Below, piece by piece: positions 1 through 9,384 of a stretch of DNA of 64,000 nucleotides; position 1 is the stretch's first letter; every line of letters begins with the position of its first letter. The notes beneath the pieces were generated by a model that searched no databases, was not told where the DNA came from, and worked only from the letters and a program-made list of their open reading frames with translations. The stretch is from Sphingobacterium sp. SGG-5. GTDB taxonomy: Bacteria > Bacteroidota > Bacteroidia > Sphingobacteriales > Sphingobacteriaceae. The DNA is taken from NCBI RefSeq assembly GCF_011043525.1, contig NZ_JAAKGO010000002.1, forward strand, positions 62,001-126,000, in the 5' to 3' direction. A program made the position numbers and the translations under genes.

Positions 1-2334
1 TGCTTCCCCAATATTCACTCGGGCCGGGTAGTATCCACCGATTGATCCGGGATACAGTTGACCAACGTCCCCTAAGATATCTTTTGTATGCTTATAATAC
101 CACTCAAAATCAAATCCAATCTTTCCGTCCAAGAAAGTAGATTCAAAACCTATACTTTGAGTCAATGTGGTTTCCCATTTCAAATCTGGATTGGGGAATT
201 TAGATGTGTAAATAGCCTTGACAGGAGCTCCATCTATAACAACAACAGGATCATCATTCTGCTCGAACGTAGAGAGGTAAGAAAAAGCTGGTACACTTCT
301 ATCATTCCCTGTCTTTCCATACGACCCCTTCACTTTAAAAAAATCTACAAAAGAGAACCGTTCTTGAAAGAATTCCTCATCACTCACAATCCATCCCAAG
401 CCTACACTAGGAAACATTTTCCAACGATTTTCAGGAGCAAACCATACGGATGCATCCCAACGGGATGCGACCTCTAACAAATACCGGTCTTTATATCCAT
501 AGGTACCCCGAAATACATAGCCTGCTTTTGATTCAGGGGTATCAGTACTTCCCGTCGGAGCAATAAAATCGTCTTTTTCAGAGCTCCCATAATCAATGTC
601 TTGAATCAGTGTTATCGGGAAGTTACTAGCGCCCGTAGAGAAAATATTTCCTTCTGATCTCGAATAATCGTATACCGCTAATAAGCCAACCGTGTGGGCT
701 TCTGCAAATGTTCTGTTATAGGAAATGGCAGGTTGGAAAGTTTTACGCTGTTTACTGGAGTAACTCTGTCTAAGCGTATTTTTGGTAATTCCTGGAGCGG
801 TATAAAGATGAACAAAATCTCCCGATATTTGTTCACGTGCTCTACCCATTGTTTCATAAGGTGTCAACCACCCCTTAGTAGACCTTCCTGCCCAATCGAA
901 TGAGGTTATTACTCTTGCCTCCAAACCTGGGACACCGGGAACTCTAACGTTGATATTCGCCGTCCCTTCCAGTACATTCCTAATGGTCTTTTGGTATCCT
1001 GAATTCTGAACGGAAGCAATTGGATTAACAAAGCCCGCATTTGAATTATAGCTCACTGGTAGTCCATTCTCCGCATACATTGGCATATTAGGCAACATAC
1101 GAACAGCTTGATAGAAAGGATTCATATAAGCTGTATTATCTGGAGATATACCGGGCGTATTGGTTAGCTCTTGACGTAAACCGATATTGATTCCGGCCGT
1201 GATATATTCATTGATCTTTGCTTCTACATTGGAGCGTATATTATACCGTTTAAAATTTGTGTTCTCCACAACACCGTCTTGATTCATATGAGAAATAGAG
1301 CTGAAATAATTCAAGTGTTCTGTACCACCGTTTACCGTCAAGCTGTGGTTTTGGGACTTACTATTTCTTCCTGCTAACAGACCCACCCAATCCGTATCTC
1401 CAAATAGAGGATTTGTATTGGTTCCGTTGCGCACAGCTTCGATTAATGCCGGATCATATAAAATTGGAAAGGCACTCGCTCCGTTATTGGTCAGATAATC
1501 GTTGTCGACCTCTACACCTTTGTTATACCATTCCATGTAGTCCGGACCATTCAAAAACTCTGGAAAACGTGTGTTTTGCCCAATACTTAAGGCACCGTTG
1601 TATGAAAATCTTGGTGTCCCTCGTTTCCCTTTCTTAGTTGTAATCATAATAATACCGTTGGATCCTCGCACACCATATGGCGCAGTAGATATTGCATCTT
1701 TCAACACTGTGATGGATTCAAATTCAGATGGATCCAAATAACTAAACGATGAGCGCTCTACCCCATCAACAATAATGAGTGGAGCACTGTTGCCATATGT
1801 TGAAATACCTCGGATTCTCAGTGTAGCGTCATCAGCTCCCGGACGACCGGATTGTTGCAATGCTGTCAAACCGGGGATACGGCCAGCTAACGCATTGGTA
1901 ATATTCATAGCAGGTGCCTTACTAAGCTCTTCACCACCTATCTGCGCAACTGAACCGACGACATTTCTTCTCTTTTGTGTACCATATGCTACCACAACAA
2001 CTTCATCGATCTCCGACATTTCACTCATCATTTGAATAGTGACTGGAGTAGCATCGGTAACTGTTACAGACTTTGGTTGGTAACCGATATATGTTACCTC
2101 AATCTGCACGGGATACTTTTCTACTTCCAGTCTAAAAGTTCCGTTTGCATCGGTTAATACTGCTTTTGTCGTCTCGTTATGCTTGATAGTCGCTCCAGAA
2201 ATAGGAACACTTTCTTGACCCAAAACGATACCGCTCACTTGAACTTGAGCATCGGTCTTGAAAGCCTGCATAAGCATGAGAAACAAACAACCTGTCTTAA
2301 AAAGATAAGACCACTTAAAGTTTAAGTTTATCAT
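1..2334 (-). CDS. SusC/RagA-family TonB-dependent receptor, partial (C-terminus outside window)
   Basis: Outer-membrane channel that imports oligosaccharides with a SusD partner, energised by TonB. ATG at 2334 opens a signal peptide (MINLNFKWSYLFKTG...), then a carboxypeptidase-regulatory-like domain (VSGIVLGQESVPISGATI), a connecting EVVVVAYGTQKRR segment, the plug (ALAGRIPGL, LIIVDGVERS, SITVLKDA) and barrel strands. There is no STN domain, so unlike the other two SusC genes here it should not signal to an anti-sigma factor. About 778 codons are present; the last readable residues are PARVNIGEA, a typical late SusC motif, so roughly the last 250 residues and a likely susD lie left of the window. 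It follows the FAD oxidoreductase by 27 bp and is probably the distal part of that operon. Confidence 0.95.
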   Translation of the reverse strand, partial: MINLNFKWSYLFKTGCLFLMLMQAFKTDAQVQVSGIVLGQESVPISGATIKHNETTKAVLTDANGTFRLEVEKYPVQIEVTYIGYQPKSVTVTDATPVTIQMMSEMSEIDEVVVVAYGTQKRRNVVGSVAQIGGEELSKAPAMNITNALAGRIPGLTALQQSGRPGADDATLRIRGISTYGNSAPLIIVDGVERSSFSYLDPSEFESITVLKDAISTAPYGVRGSNGIIMITTKKGKRGTPRFSYNGALSIGQNTRFPEFLNGPDYMEWYNKGVEVDNDYLTNNGASAFPILYDPALIEAVRNGTNTNPLFGDTDWVGLLAGRNSKSQNHSLTVNGGTEHLNYFSSISHMNQDGVVENTNFKRYNIRSNVEAKINEYITAGINIGLRQELTNTPGISPDNTAYMNPFYQAVRMLPNMPMYAENGLPVSYNSNAGFVNPIASVQNSGYQKTIRNVLEGTANINVRVPGVPGLEARVITSFDWAGRSTKGWLTPYETMGRAREQISGDFVHLYTAPGITKNTLRQSYSSKQRKTFQPAISYNRTFAEAHTVGLLAVYDYSRSEGNIFSTGASNFPITLIQDIDYGSSEKDDFIAPTGSTDTPESKAGYVFRGTYGYKDRYLLEVASRWDASVWFAPENRWKMFPSVGLGWIVSDEEFFQERFSFVDFFKVKGSYGKTGNDRSVPAFSYLSTFEQNDDPVVVIDGAPVKAIYTSKFPNPDLKWETTLTQSIGFESTFLDGKIGFDFEWYYKHTKDILGDVGQLYPGSIGGYYPARVNIGEA

Positions 2335-2361
2335 AATTAGGGGTTTAAAAATTAACATTTA

Positions 2362-4212
2362 TCATTTTATAATATTTCCATTAAAATCTATATGCCTTTC
2401 AAACAAGCCGAGATGAGCATCCAATAAGACCGAAGTCCATCGACGGTTCAACTTAGTATGAACATCTATCGGCAAGCTACATCCTCGTTGAAACAATATC
2501 TCCTTCACTGCGGCAATGGATATTTCTTTATCGATAGCTTTCACAATATCTTGATAGCTCTTCACAGTCAACGGCTCACCTGAAGCCGTCCAATTATCTT
2601 TTAAACTAGGGAAATAATTTCTAAGCCCATCTAACAACTCGTATTCACTGATTTCGTATTCCGGGTAAAACCAGGTTTGGTTTGCCCATTTGTAAGGAAT
2701 ACCTACACCTTTTAATATGCCCGTCGCTCCGATTTTTTGCAAGATTTTGAAATGTGGATCCGTAGGAGCAACATCAATGTATGGCATGATATAAGCCTTT
2801 TGATCCAATAAGGTAGATTGTACATCGCGAATAGAAACCCTTGACGGCTCTACATCTTGCTTGACAGCCAATGCAGCAATAACACCTGCTGCTTGGCCGA
2901 TTCCCAATACCACAGGTTGTAGACGGGTAGCTCCGTTGACAATATTCGTTACGCCGATACTTTTTTCAGCGACAATTAACCCCTCGTAATCTTTAGGTAT
3001 CAGTGAACCCATCGGGACATTATAAGAAGGTACACGGATTTTGACAAAATCAATCTCTGGCGCATTACCGTATTTATAGTGATGATGATCTATGGTATAA
3101 TCTCCGACCACTACTCCCGTCCGATAGTAAGCTTCAGGCGTATCAAAAGGCGTCATGATATGTTGTAACGCAAACAATGATTTGGCCTTTAAACGACGCG
3201 ATTCACGATGATAAGGTATCATGGGGAAACCATCCTTGGTCGGATATTCGTTATAATCTATGCCCAGATTTTTAAACCCGAGCTCGGACTGAATGTAATA
3301 GACAAAACGTAATGTCATCTGCTTCGCCTCTTCCAATAGCTTCGCTCGCTCAGCTGGAGTATTTTCAATAACATTGAGATAAATATCATTGCCTTTTTTT
3401 GGCCAGTTAATCATGAACTTATTGTTCGGCAACCTACCATAGGTCAACATTTTGAAACAGTCATTGTTATCCTTGTTGAATGTCGCTGGATCAGATACAT
3501 CGCAACAGCCTGCAAACTCTTCTTTGACGTAGTTTTTCGGTTTCTTTATTGTTTTATCAGCTCCTTTGCCAAAATCCTTAAGCGTGACAACATAGGTTAG
3601 GTCCTGCACAATGTCATTCGCTTCCTCTAAAGCAAAAGATTCTTTAGTCAAAGATCTACTGTCCATGCCCAAATAGTAAGGCACATGCAAAGAAGCCATG
3701 ACATCACCCAATTCCGTCGCATCAATCAATACTTTTCCTTGGATGGTCAATTTCCCTTTTGATTTGGATTGCACATCAATCAACCATCCTCCATCTGCCC
3801 TTCTTATATTTTTCCATGATGCTTCGAACAATACCTGGACGTTGTTCTCGTCTTTGACCATTTTTTGGAGAATGTTATTACCTACCGAAGGTTCGAACAA
3901 GGTGTTACTTACCCAACCTGTTTCCACAGCCGTCGGGCCTCCATAATAACTATATAGATGTTGACGGAACTCACCCCATAAGCCAGAAGGCAACCTATGG
4001 TTACCATCGATAGCCGAAACTCCCGCAGAGGTTAACATACCTCCTAACCAGGGAGTTTCTTCAATGACAACAGCCTCTATACCTAAACGTGCAGCTTGAA
4101 TAGCCGCCATTGTCCCGCTGGCCCCTCCCCCAACAATAATAATATCTGTCTTGATCTGAGCAGATAATGGCACCCACACAAAAAAGAAAACTATTATATA
4201 AAAATTTCGCAT
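2362..4212 (-). CDS. Secreted FAD-dependent oxidoreductase (FAD_oxidored family) with SLH-like C-terminus
   Basis: About 616 residues. A signal peptide ends near SAQ (residues 17-19); it is followed by the Rossmann dinucleotide motif VGGGASG (glycines 28, 30, 33) and by TPWLGGMLTSAG, usual for the PF12831 FAD_oxidored family, whose members are often loosely labelled xanthan lyase. A second flavin-contacting segment reads GIGQAAGVIAALA. The last 130 residues (DPHFKILQKIGATGILKG, ISEYELLDGL) look like a degenerate S-layer-homology unit. ATG 4212 is chosen over an in-frame GTG at 4242 because it starts the signal peptide and leaves 4 bp after the upstream stop. The context (NAGPA enzyme, SusC) suggests periplasmic oxidation of a sugar or glycoside; substrate and electron acceptor are unknown. 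Confidence 0.88.
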   Translation of the reverse strand: MRNFYIIVFFFVWVPLSAQIKTDIIIVGGGASGTMAAIQAARLGIEAVVIEETPWLGGMLTSAGVSAIDGNHRLPSGLWGEFRQHLYSYYGGPTAVETGWVSNTLFEPSVGNNILQKMVKDENNVQVLFEASWKNIRRADGGWLIDVQSKSKGKLTIQGKVLIDATELGDVMASLHVPYYLGMDSRSLTKESFALEEANDIVQDLTYVVTLKDFGKGADKTIKKPKNYVKEEFAGCCDVSDPATFNKDNNDCFKMLTYGRLPNNKFMINWPKKGNDIYLNVIENTPAERAKLLEEAKQMTLRFVYYIQSELGFKNLGIDYNEYPTKDGFPMIPYHRESRRLKAKSLFALQHIMTPFDTPEAYYRTGVVVGDYTIDHHHYKYGNAPEIDFVKIRVPSYNVPMGSLIPKDYEGLIVAEKSIGVTNIVNGATRLQPVVLGIGQAAGVIAALAVKQDVEPSRVSIRDVQSTLLDQKAYIMPYIDVAPTDPHFKILQKIGATGILKGVGIPYKWANQTWFYPEYEISEYELLDGLRNYFPSLKDNWTASGEPLTVKSYQDIVKAIDKEISIAAVKEILFQRGCSLPIDVHTKLNRRWTSVLLDAHLGLFERHIDFNGNIIK

Positions 4213-4216
4213 TATT

Positions 4217-5203
4217 CTATTTCTTTTTAATAACCAGTGCACTAATTACAGCCCGCTCTCCCACTACATCTGAAGGTTTTATGGTATGATTATTTTTAAC
4301 AACCATAGCCGACGAACCACCACCGTCCAGATTAATTACACTAACGCATCCCATATCTTTCATTTGCACAGCCACATCTTGTAAGGTAAGACCAGGGATG
4401 CTTTCAGATGTATTTCCCCCTTCAGCAACTAACAGCACAACTAAATCATTTTCCAAATAACCAATAGCTGTTCTTGCTCGGGAAGACGTATTGTCGACTG
4501 AAATCAACTCTTCTGCATCTGTTATTTTAACTAAGCCGTTTTTTACTAATACAGGAGATCCTCCTATAGCACTTTTTACTTCCCAAACTGATCCTCCGGA
4601 TGGAAAAGAAGAAGAAGGAATAGGCTGGGGCTCACTTCCTTCCACGTTTGGACTGGGTTGCGGATAACTATACAGCGGACCTCCGGCTTGATTTACCGTA
4701 TACACCCATTCGACACTTGGTTTATTCTGTATATCTAAACCAAAAGCTGCCCGAGTTGGATAATATGTTGTCGGCACTCCTTGGTAGTTTCTATTTAAAG
4801 CACGAATATTATCGGCCGATGTTTCTCCGTTCCACCTTACCAAACTATAAGAAACCCCGACACCGAAGTACCCTCCGTTTGTAACCGCATAGACATCTCC
4901 ACTCTCATCATTAAAAAATTGTGATACTTTTTTTGCTGTTGAGGAGATTACAGGTTTAAACTCGACATTAACAGGATCAAACACTAAAGCGTACATGTTT
5001 GTCTTTTTTGTACCGATCAAAGTATTACTTCTATACAGCGTTAACCCTTTACTCCCGTCGAATGTAGATTGTTTAATCCAATGCTGAGGAAATGTTATTT
5101 CCTTTCTCTCTTCTGAATTAAGAGGAGGTACTTCCTTGGTAACGTCAGATTTGCATCCTGACAGAAAAAGTATAAATAAAAATATTATTTGATATTTTAT
5201 CAT
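4217..5203 (-). CDS. NAGPA/DUF2233 phosphodiester glycosidase lipoprotein
   Basis: Member of the family of the human mannose-6-phosphate uncovering enzyme, which removes GlcNAc from a sugar-1-phosphodiester; bacterial DUF2233 members are predicted phosphodiester glycosidases. Visible family signatures are TNGGYFGVG, RTAIGYLENDLVV, and the C-terminal INLDGGGSSAM. The N-terminus is a lipoprotein signal (LFLSGC, Cys 17 from the ATG). ATG at 5203 is preferred to the upstream in-frame TTG at 5227. A proline/serine-rich insert (PQPSPNVEGSEPQPIPSSS) sits in the middle. It is followed at 4 bp by the FAD oxidoreductase and preceded by the transporter, so the three are probably one transcript. The true glycan linkage is unknown. 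Confidence 0.9.
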   Translation of the reverse strand: MIKYQIIFLFILFLSGCKSDVTKEVPPLNSEERKEITFPQHWIKQSTFDGSKGLTLYRSNTLIGTKKTNMYALVFDPVNVEFKPVISSTAKKVSQFFNDESGDVYAVTNGGYFGVGVSYSLVRWNGETSADNIRALNRNYQGVPTTYYPTRAAFGLDIQNKPSVEWVYTVNQAGGPLYSYPQPSPNVEGSEPQPIPSSSFPSGGSVWEVKSAIGGSPVLVKNGLVKITDAEELISVDNTSSRARTAIGYLENDLVVLLVAEGGNTSESIPGLTLQDVAVQMKDMGCVSVINLDGGGSSAMVVKNNHTIKPSDVVGERAVISALVIKKK

Positions 5204-5335
5204 AACGAGATTAAATGGTGTTTTCAAACACTAAATAAGAAATAATATTCCAAACAAACAAGTTATTTTTAAAATAAATTAAAAATACAATTGCAGTTTT
5301 ATTATTTATTAATAAACAAAGGGTAAAGCTATCCT

Positions 5336-6628
5336 TTAATCTACCGCAGAATCCCCTTCAACTTCCTCAGATTTTCTTAGCGGAACCAACCATGTGACCA
5401 CAAACGCTGGGATAGTAGCAATTAATACCCAGATAAAGAATTCCTTGTAACCTAAATAATCGCTCAATAATCCGCTAATCATTGATGGAATCATAAAACC
5501 CAGATTCATCAAACCACTGCCAAACGCATAATGCGCCATTTTATAAGGGCCTGGTGCAATATTTTGCATCATAAACAAAATAAGTCCGACGAAGCCAAAC
5601 CCATATCCAAAATATTCTGTCACTATAGCCGCCCCAATAGTATAGAGGTCCATAGGCATCGCTATTGCCAAAAATGCATAAGCGGCAAAAGGGAGATTGA
5701 AGATGGCACAAAGGATAAGGAGGGTCCTTCGGGTAAGACCCCTATTAGATACATAATATCCAGCCAAGATAGAACCTAAAACAAAGGCTATCGATCCAAA
5801 CACACCATATAACAACCCAATCTCCGAAGTGCTCAATCCCAAACCTCCCTCGGCTCTTGATGCTTTAAAAAACAAGGGTATAATCTTGATGGCCTGGCCT
5901 TCCGCAAAACGGTAAAGCACGATGAAACACAGACTGTACCATATATTTTTCTTCTGAAAAAAAGTGACAATTACATCTTTCAAGGTATCAAACCCTTCTT
6001 TCAACGTGTTCGCTTTTGCCTCATCTTGCGTGGAGGGCAAAGCGCGCATATTGTAAAGACCCAATACGAGCATGATGAACCCATAAACAAACATAACAAC
6101 CATCCAGGCATTCCGTATTCCTATTTCTTCCTCCAACTGTCCGGCCAAATAAACCAACGCACCCCCTGAAAACACCTTCGCGATATTGTAAAAAGCCCCT
6201 TGCCAACCTACATATTTCGCTTGTAGCTTTGCATTTAACTCATTAAGATACACACCATCTGCGGCTGTATCGTGAGTAGCCCCACTAATGGCAATAATGG
6301 TCAGTACCGCTATAGAAAAACTGAAGAAATAATCCAACTGTAATGTCAGACCAACTAATCCGAACAATAACCCTGTAAATATTTGTGTAATAAATACGAA
6401 AAATTTCTTGGTTTTGTACATTTCCAAAAAAGGTCCCCAAAGAGGCTTTAATGTCCATGGGAGCATTATCAGTGATGTCCAGAAGGCAATTTGTGTATCC
6501 GATACACCTAAGTTTTTGTACATAATTGAACTCGCCCCAGACAAGGCCACAAAAGGCAAGCCCATGGCAAACCAAGTCGTCGGAATCCAATAAATAGGAT
6601 GAATAGTTTTTACGTTATTTTGTTTCAC
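5336..6628 (-). CDS. AmpG-like MFS transporter (possible muropeptide or amino-sugar permease)
   Basis: 430-residue inner-membrane protein with about 12 hydrophobic segments. The early ISGATHDTAADGVYLNEL segment closely matches the SGATQDIAxDG loop of AmpG-type permeases, which import GlcNAc-anhydromuropeptides. The start is GTG at 6628; an in-frame TAG lies four codons upstream and the next ATG (residue 22) would cut into the first membrane segment. First gene of the minus-strand operon with the NAGPA enzyme, FAD oxidoreductase and SusC, and divergent from the ROK regulator across 187 bp. I infer that it moves the sugar released in the periplasm into the cytoplasm, perhaps a GlcNAc or anhydro-sugar product. 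Confidence 0.85.
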   Translation of the reverse strand: MKQNNVKTIHPIYWIPTTWFAMGLPFVALSGASSIMYKNLGVSDTQIAFWTSLIMLPWTLKPLWGPFLEMYKTKKFFVFITQIFTGLLFGLVGLTLQLDYFFSFSIAVLTIIAISGATHDTAADGVYLNELNAKLQAKYVGWQGAFYNIAKVFSGGALVYLAGQLEEEIGIRNAWMVVMFVYGFIMLVLGLYNMRALPSTQDEAKANTLKEGFDTLKDVIVTFFQKKNIWYSLCFIVLYRFAEGQAIKIIPLFFKASRAEGGLGLSTSEIGLLYGVFGSIAFVLGSILAGYYVSNRGLTRRTLLILCAIFNLPFAAYAFLAIAMPMDLYTIGAAIVTEYFGYGFGFVGLILFMMQNIAPGPYKMAHYAFGSGLMNLGFMIPSMISGLLSDYLGYKEFFIWVLIATIPAFVVTWLVPLRKSEEVEGDSAVD

Positions 6629-6700
6629 GGATATGTGCTAAAGATTTGCCGTTTATAAAAATCATTCAATTTTATTAAAAAAAATCAACAACACCAACTT

Positions 6701-6722
6701 ATTATTAAAAATATTTAATAAT
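6701..6722. promoter_or_regulatory. Candidate ROK operator: 9-bp inverted repeat
   Basis: ATTATTAAA (6701-6709) and TTTAATAAT (6714-6722) form a perfect inverted repeat with a 4-bp AATA spacer, in the divergent region between the MFS and ROK genes. A second palindrome, CTTTATT-A-AATAAAG (6789-6803), lies 12 bp before the ROK start. AT-rich palindromes of this kind resemble operators of the ROK repressors NagC and Mlc. The region is very AT-rich, so chance palindromes are possible. Confidence 0.4.
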
Positions 6723-6815
6723 TATCTTTCTTAAAAACACATAAATGCGTTAAAACAGCATTAATAACTTTTTTATTATATTTACCCGCTTTATTAAATA
6801 AAGTTTTTAAACAAA

Positions 6816-8045
6816 ATGAGTTCAAACTTCCTTACCGATTTGCACAACGCTAACATCAGTGGTGTCGCGTTTAAAAATATCAAGCTAAAAAAACAGATAT
6901 TGGCTTATTTTGCCGCTCATGAATTGGGCACCATTGCTGAATTAAGCAAGGCATTTAATGTCAGCATCCCTAAGATCAACGAATCGATCAACGAATTGAT
7001 TGAAGAGAAGCTGGTTAAGGACTATGGGAAGCAGACGTCGAGCGTGGGAAGGAAGCCGAACAACTATGGCTTGGAAGCCAACTCTGCTTTTTTCATCGGC
7101 GTACAAGTGAGTCATGACTATATTTCCATAGCGATGATCAACATGAAAAAAGAGCTCGTCGCCAGTAAGGATGAAATTCCTTTTCAACTGGAAAACAGTG
7201 AACAGTCCCTACATGACATCTGCAAGGAAATAACAGACTTCATTTCGAAACTGCATATTAAAAAAGAAAAGATTTTAGGCGTCGGCATCAATTTATCCGG
7301 CCGGATAAACTACCGAACGGGATATTCGTATAGTTATTTTAACTTTTACGAAGATCCGCTATCCAATTTCTTCGAACAGGAGCTGGGTATCCATACCTTT
7401 CTCGAAAATGACACCAAAGCGCTTTCCTATGGCGAATTTTCAAGCGGGATCGTGACAAATGAAAGGGATGCGTTATTTATTAACGTCGACAACGGTATCG
7501 GCTTGGGAATAATGGTCAACGGACAACTTTACTATGGAAAGTCAGGGTTCTCAGGGGAGTTCGGTCACATTCCGATCTTTGACAACGATATTATCTGCAA
7601 ATGCGGTAAAAAAGGTTGTCTGGAAACAGAGGCTTCAGGCCATGCGTTGCGCAAAAGAATAATAGAAGAGATCCAAAATGGGGCGACAAGTATTCTGACA
7701 AAAAAATTCAGCAACATCGAAGATATCCGTCTAAATGACATTATCCATGCAGCGAAGAAAGATGACACCTTGTCCATCGAGGCCATCAACGAAATAGGGG
7801 AAAAATTAGGCCGAGGTCTGGCAGCACTGATCAATATTTTCAACCCGGAACTTATTATTATCGGGGGCGTACTGGCCAAATCGGAGGAATACTTAAGTTT
7901 ACCGCTCAAAAATGCCATCAATAAATATTCGTTATCTATCGTCAATAAAGACACTAAAATCGTTGTCTCTACACATGGTGAAAAGTTCTCGCCGATAGGT
8001 GCCTGCCTATTATTACGGGACAGATTGCTGGCGATAACGGAATGA
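6816..8045 (+). CDS. ROK-family transcriptional regulator (NagC/Mlc type)
   Basis: 409 residues. An N-terminal winged helix (residues about 20-75, with LGTIAELSKAFNVSIPKINESI as recognition region) precedes a ROK sugar-kinase-like domain with ENDTKA, GEFGH (about 247-251) and the zinc motif CKCGKKGC (about 261-268) diagnostic of ROK proteins. Family members repress uptake operons until an intracellular sugar or sugar phosphate binds. It is transcribed away from the MFS/NAGPA/FAD/SusC operon and is its most likely regulator; palindromes just upstream suggest autoregulation. The acid D of the kinase site (END) is present, so residual kinase activity cannot be excluded. Confidence 0.92.
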   Translation: MSSNFLTDLHNANISGVAFKNIKLKKQILAYFAAHELGTIAELSKAFNVSIPKINESINELIEEKLVKDYGKQTSSVGRKPNNYGLEANSAFFIGVQVSHDYISIAMINMKKELVASKDEIPFQLENSEQSLHDICKEITDFISKLHIKKEKILGVGINLSGRINYRTGYSYSYFNFYEDPLSNFFEQELGIHTFLENDTKALSYGEFSSGIVTNERDALFINVDNGIGLGIMVNGQLYYGKSGFSGEFGHIPIFDNDIICKCGKKGCLETEASGHALRKRIIEEIQNGATSILTKKFSNIEDIRLNDIIHAAKKDDTLSIEAINEIGEKLGRGLAALINIFNPELIIIGGVLAKSEEYLSLPLKNAINKYSLSIVNKDTKIVVSTHGEKFSPIGACLLLRDRLLAITE

Positions 8046-8066
8046 ACAACCGTCCTCCACTATTGA

Positions 8067-9341
8067 TTATCGTATAATATCACCCCCTACCGTGACCGCT
8101 TTCGCACAAGGATTAGCATATTTATCGACAAGCACCAGAAATTCATAACGGGTGACAGTGCGCGCTAAGTCATACTCCCCCTCGAACTTCAGTCTTTTTT
8201 CCCAATCCTTCTGCACCTGCTCATCAACTTCGTTCCCTCGAAAGGACACGAACTTAACAAACGATAACAGATCCTTCAGGGTAAAGTAGTCGGCCGTGTT
8301 GTCGAGGAACCACAACTGGCTCCGGGAATACAACTGATTGAAGATAGATTTAACACTATCCACTGCAACACTGTCCTTTCTATCGAATAGTTGGTTACCT
8401 TCCTTTCCTTCCAAAATAGTAGCCAGATAGCCATTTTGGATCACTGCATAGTTTGGATCTTTTACCGAGACGTCTTTCCAAGGCAATAATCGCGCACCAA
8501 AACCCATTAATTCCGTCTGCAATTTACGCACATCGACCTTATCGGCTGTCGTCTTAAAAAACGCGCAGTACGCTACCAAGGCACCTACGGCCTGTCCGAT
8601 ATGTGCACGTAGAGGGATGCTTTCCGTATCGGTAGCCGGCATGAGCGATTTTGTAAAGAATAATTCTTGAAAATTCTGCGAAAGGATATCTTTGACCAAT
8701 AACGTATAGCAGGAATCTCGATACTCGCCTACGGCAACAGTCGTTCGAACTTCCTTCGGCGTCAATACCGAAGCCTTCCTCAAAGTCACCGTCCCCAAAG
8801 AGACTTGGCTTTTTACTACCTCATTTGCCAATTCACCGTCGGGCGACGCATCCACGATTGCCCGTACATCATATTTCTTACCATTTTCCAATACCACGGC
8901 CCAATCGTGTTTATTACGCTCCAATGAGGCCACCCTTTCGTTTCGTAGGACGGTAAGCTGCTTTTCCTTACCCATCATTCTTTCCATAGCATGGAGCATA
9001 AGCGTAGGGTTGACACCCTTCTTGACGGCCTGTGCCAAAGAATCACTCACACCGTCATTCAATGCGGAAGCCATCAACAGATCCATCCAGATACCGCCAT
9101 CCAGTCCTTGGTTTGCTGTTATTTTCAATGGCCTCAATGTCAGTTCCTCCACGAGTCTATGTGTACCCATAATCCACAACGTAGGCACATTCGACCGTGC
9201 ACTTTGGATCGCTGCCGTGAAAGCTTCAATATTGGATCCGTACACAAGCAAAGCAGGCTTCACCTCTTTAGCACACAAAGACAATTTGCCAAAAAGCAGG
9301 AGGAGGAGGGAAACTATTTTATACATTTTTGTGGATTTCAT
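8067..9341 (-). CDS. Degenerate FAD-dependent oxidoreductase paralogue, secreted
   Basis: 424 residues with a signal peptide (MKSTKMYKIVSLLLLLFGK). It aligns with the 2362-4212 oxidoreductase in order: ALLVYGSNIEAFTAAIQSAR against DIIIVGGGASGTMAAIQAAR, IGQAVGALVAYCA against IGQAAGVIAALAV, DPNYAVIQNGYLATILEG against DPHFKILQKIGATGILKG, and a C-terminal TRYEFLVLVDKY resembling an SLH helix. The dinucleotide-binding glycines are largely lost (G-S-N-I-E-A at residues 35-40) and the protein is about 190 residues shorter, so flavin binding is doubtful. It converges with the ROK gene (21 bp apart). It may be a non-catalytic partner of the intact enzyme, or a decaying copy; there is no frameshift. 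Confidence 0.75.
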   Translation of the reverse strand: MKSTKMYKIVSLLLLLFGKLSLCAKEVKPALLVYGSNIEAFTAAIQSARSNVPTLWIMGTHRLVEELTLRPLKITANQGLDGGIWMDLLMASALNDGVSDSLAQAVKKGVNPTLMLHAMERMMGKEKQLTVLRNERVASLERNKHDWAVVLENGKKYDVRAIVDASPDGELANEVVKSQVSLGTVTLRKASVLTPKEVRTTVAVGEYRDSCYTLLVKDILSQNFQELFFTKSLMPATDTESIPLRAHIGQAVGALVAYCAFFKTTADKVDVRKLQTELMGFGARLLPWKDVSVKDPNYAVIQNGYLATILEGKEGNQLFDRKDSVAVDSVKSIFNQLYSRSQLWFLDNTADYFTLKDLLSFVKFVSFRGNEVDEQVQKDWEKRLKFEGEYDLARTVTRYEFLVLVDKYANPCAKAVTVGGDIIR

Positions 9342-9372
9342 ATTCGAATATACGTAATCCCACTTTATTACC

Positions 9373-9380
9373 TAAATTTG
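9373..9380 (+). promoter_or_regulatory. Candidate -7 element of glnS
   Basis: TAAATTTG fits the Bacteroidota -7 consensus TAnnTTTG exactly and ends 4 bp before the glnS ATG at 9385. No clear -33 TTTG lies at the usual spacing. If used, transcription would begin at or next to the start codon. Confidence 0.4.
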
Positions 9381-9384
9381 TCAC

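Noticed and set aside
4213-4242. Longer start of the FAD oxidoreductase at a GTG
   Set aside because: It would place ten basic residues before the signal peptide and overlap the upstream gene; ATG 4212 fits better.
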